From GCA-016432345 sp964544105 (GTDB lineage: Bacteria; Patescibacteriota; Microgenomatia; Levybacterales; UBA12049), in contig CAZIZQ010000041.1 of the NCBI GenBank assembly GCA_964544105.1, positions 1 to 6,320 on the forward strand: a DNA stretch of 6,320 nucleotides, in the 5' to 3' direction. The notes below the pieces were generated by a model that saw only the letters and a list, made by a program, of their open reading frames with translations, made no database searches and was not told the origin of the DNA. Below are positions 6,242-6,320 of the stretch, piece after piece. The position numbers and the translations under genes were made by a program. Every line of letters begins with the position of its first letter. Position 1 is the first letter of the stretch.

Positions 6242-6250
6242 AGTATACCA
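6242..6250 (-). promoter_or_regulatory. Candidate extended -10 promoter of the six-gene operon
   Basis: On the minus strand TGG precedes TATACT (6247-6242), matching the extended -10 form TGnTATAAT with one mismatch. No good -35 is found at 16-18 nt: TTGAAA upstream is only 13 nt away and TAGATT at 17 nt is weak, but extended -10 promoters can do without. Transcription would start near 6235, leaving only about 3-5 nt before ATG 6231, so the first gene may be translated from a nearly leaderless mRNA. Confidence 0.5.
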
Positions 6251-6255
6251 CTATC

Positions 6256-6280
6256 TCTACTTTCAATCTACAAAAGTAGA
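6256..6280. repeat. 8-bp inverted repeat just upstream of the -10 element
   Basis: TCTACTTT (6256-6263) and AAAGTAGA (6273-6280) form a perfect inverted repeat with a 9-base spacer. It covers the place where a -35 element would lie, so it could be an operator. In AT-rich sequence of this size a chance occurrence is also quite possible. The rest of the window up to 6320 shows no recognisable gene. Confidence 0.3.
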
Positions 6281-6320
6281 AATGTGCTATTGGTATTTGA
6301 GTTCATCTTTCATACACATT

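Noticed and set aside
6287..6320. Possible 3' end of another minus-strand gene (frame ending TAG at 6289-6287)
   Set aside because: Only eleven codons are visible and another frame also ends nearby; too short to support a call.
1..6320. Mobile element, CRISPR array, tRNA or rRNA, defence system
   Set aside because: No direct repeats with spacers, no transposase or integrase, no cloverleaf or rRNA-like segment seen; all long frames are explained by the six genes.

Overview
The window looks like a piece of a small, AT-rich bacterial genome, most likely of the Patescibacteria/Candidate Phyla Radiation type. The reasons are a dense one-strand layout, near-absent Shine-Dalgarno (SD) sequences, small membrane-anchored proteins of unknown function, and short tandem repeats inside a housekeeping gene. 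This assignment is inference from style and cannot be proven here. The genetic code is the standard bacterial one: two genes end in UGA, and the release factor that reads UGA (RF2) is encoded in the window. That argues against the UGA=Gly lineages (SR1/Absconditabacteria, Gracilibacteria).

All six genes lie on the minus strand, so they are read from right to left. In transcription order they are: a membrane-anchored secreted-domain protein with a PsbP-like look (6231-5602); transketolase tkt (5597-3726); a 10-helix EamA/DMT-family transporter (3718-2813); a small single-pass membrane protein of unknown function (2808-2362); a divergent NRAMP-family transporter (2365-1100); and peptide chain release factor 2, prfB (1095-76). 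Junctions are 4, 7, 4, -4 (ATGA overlap) and 4 nt, which strongly suggests one operon. A candidate extended -10 promoter lies just upstream of the first gene. A long, roughly symmetric hairpin at 1-38, downstream of prfB, is the likely terminator, probably working in both directions. There is no gene-free stretch longer than about 90 nt.

The genes share no obvious single pathway: central carbon metabolism, two transporters, translation termination and two envelope proteins. The arrangement looks like a housekeeping operon of a streamlined genome rather than a mobile or defence island. The main points of interest are: (i) prfB has no classical frameshift cassette, but its only good SD contains the UGA stop of the preceding gene, a codon that RF2 itself decodes; (ii) tkt carries a perfect 7-bp tandem repeat and an imperfect 8-bp tandem repeat within its reading frame, the second with its potential in-frame UGA codons changed to UGU; (iii) the NRAMP homologue lacks the usual metal-binding methionine and the proton-pathway histidines.
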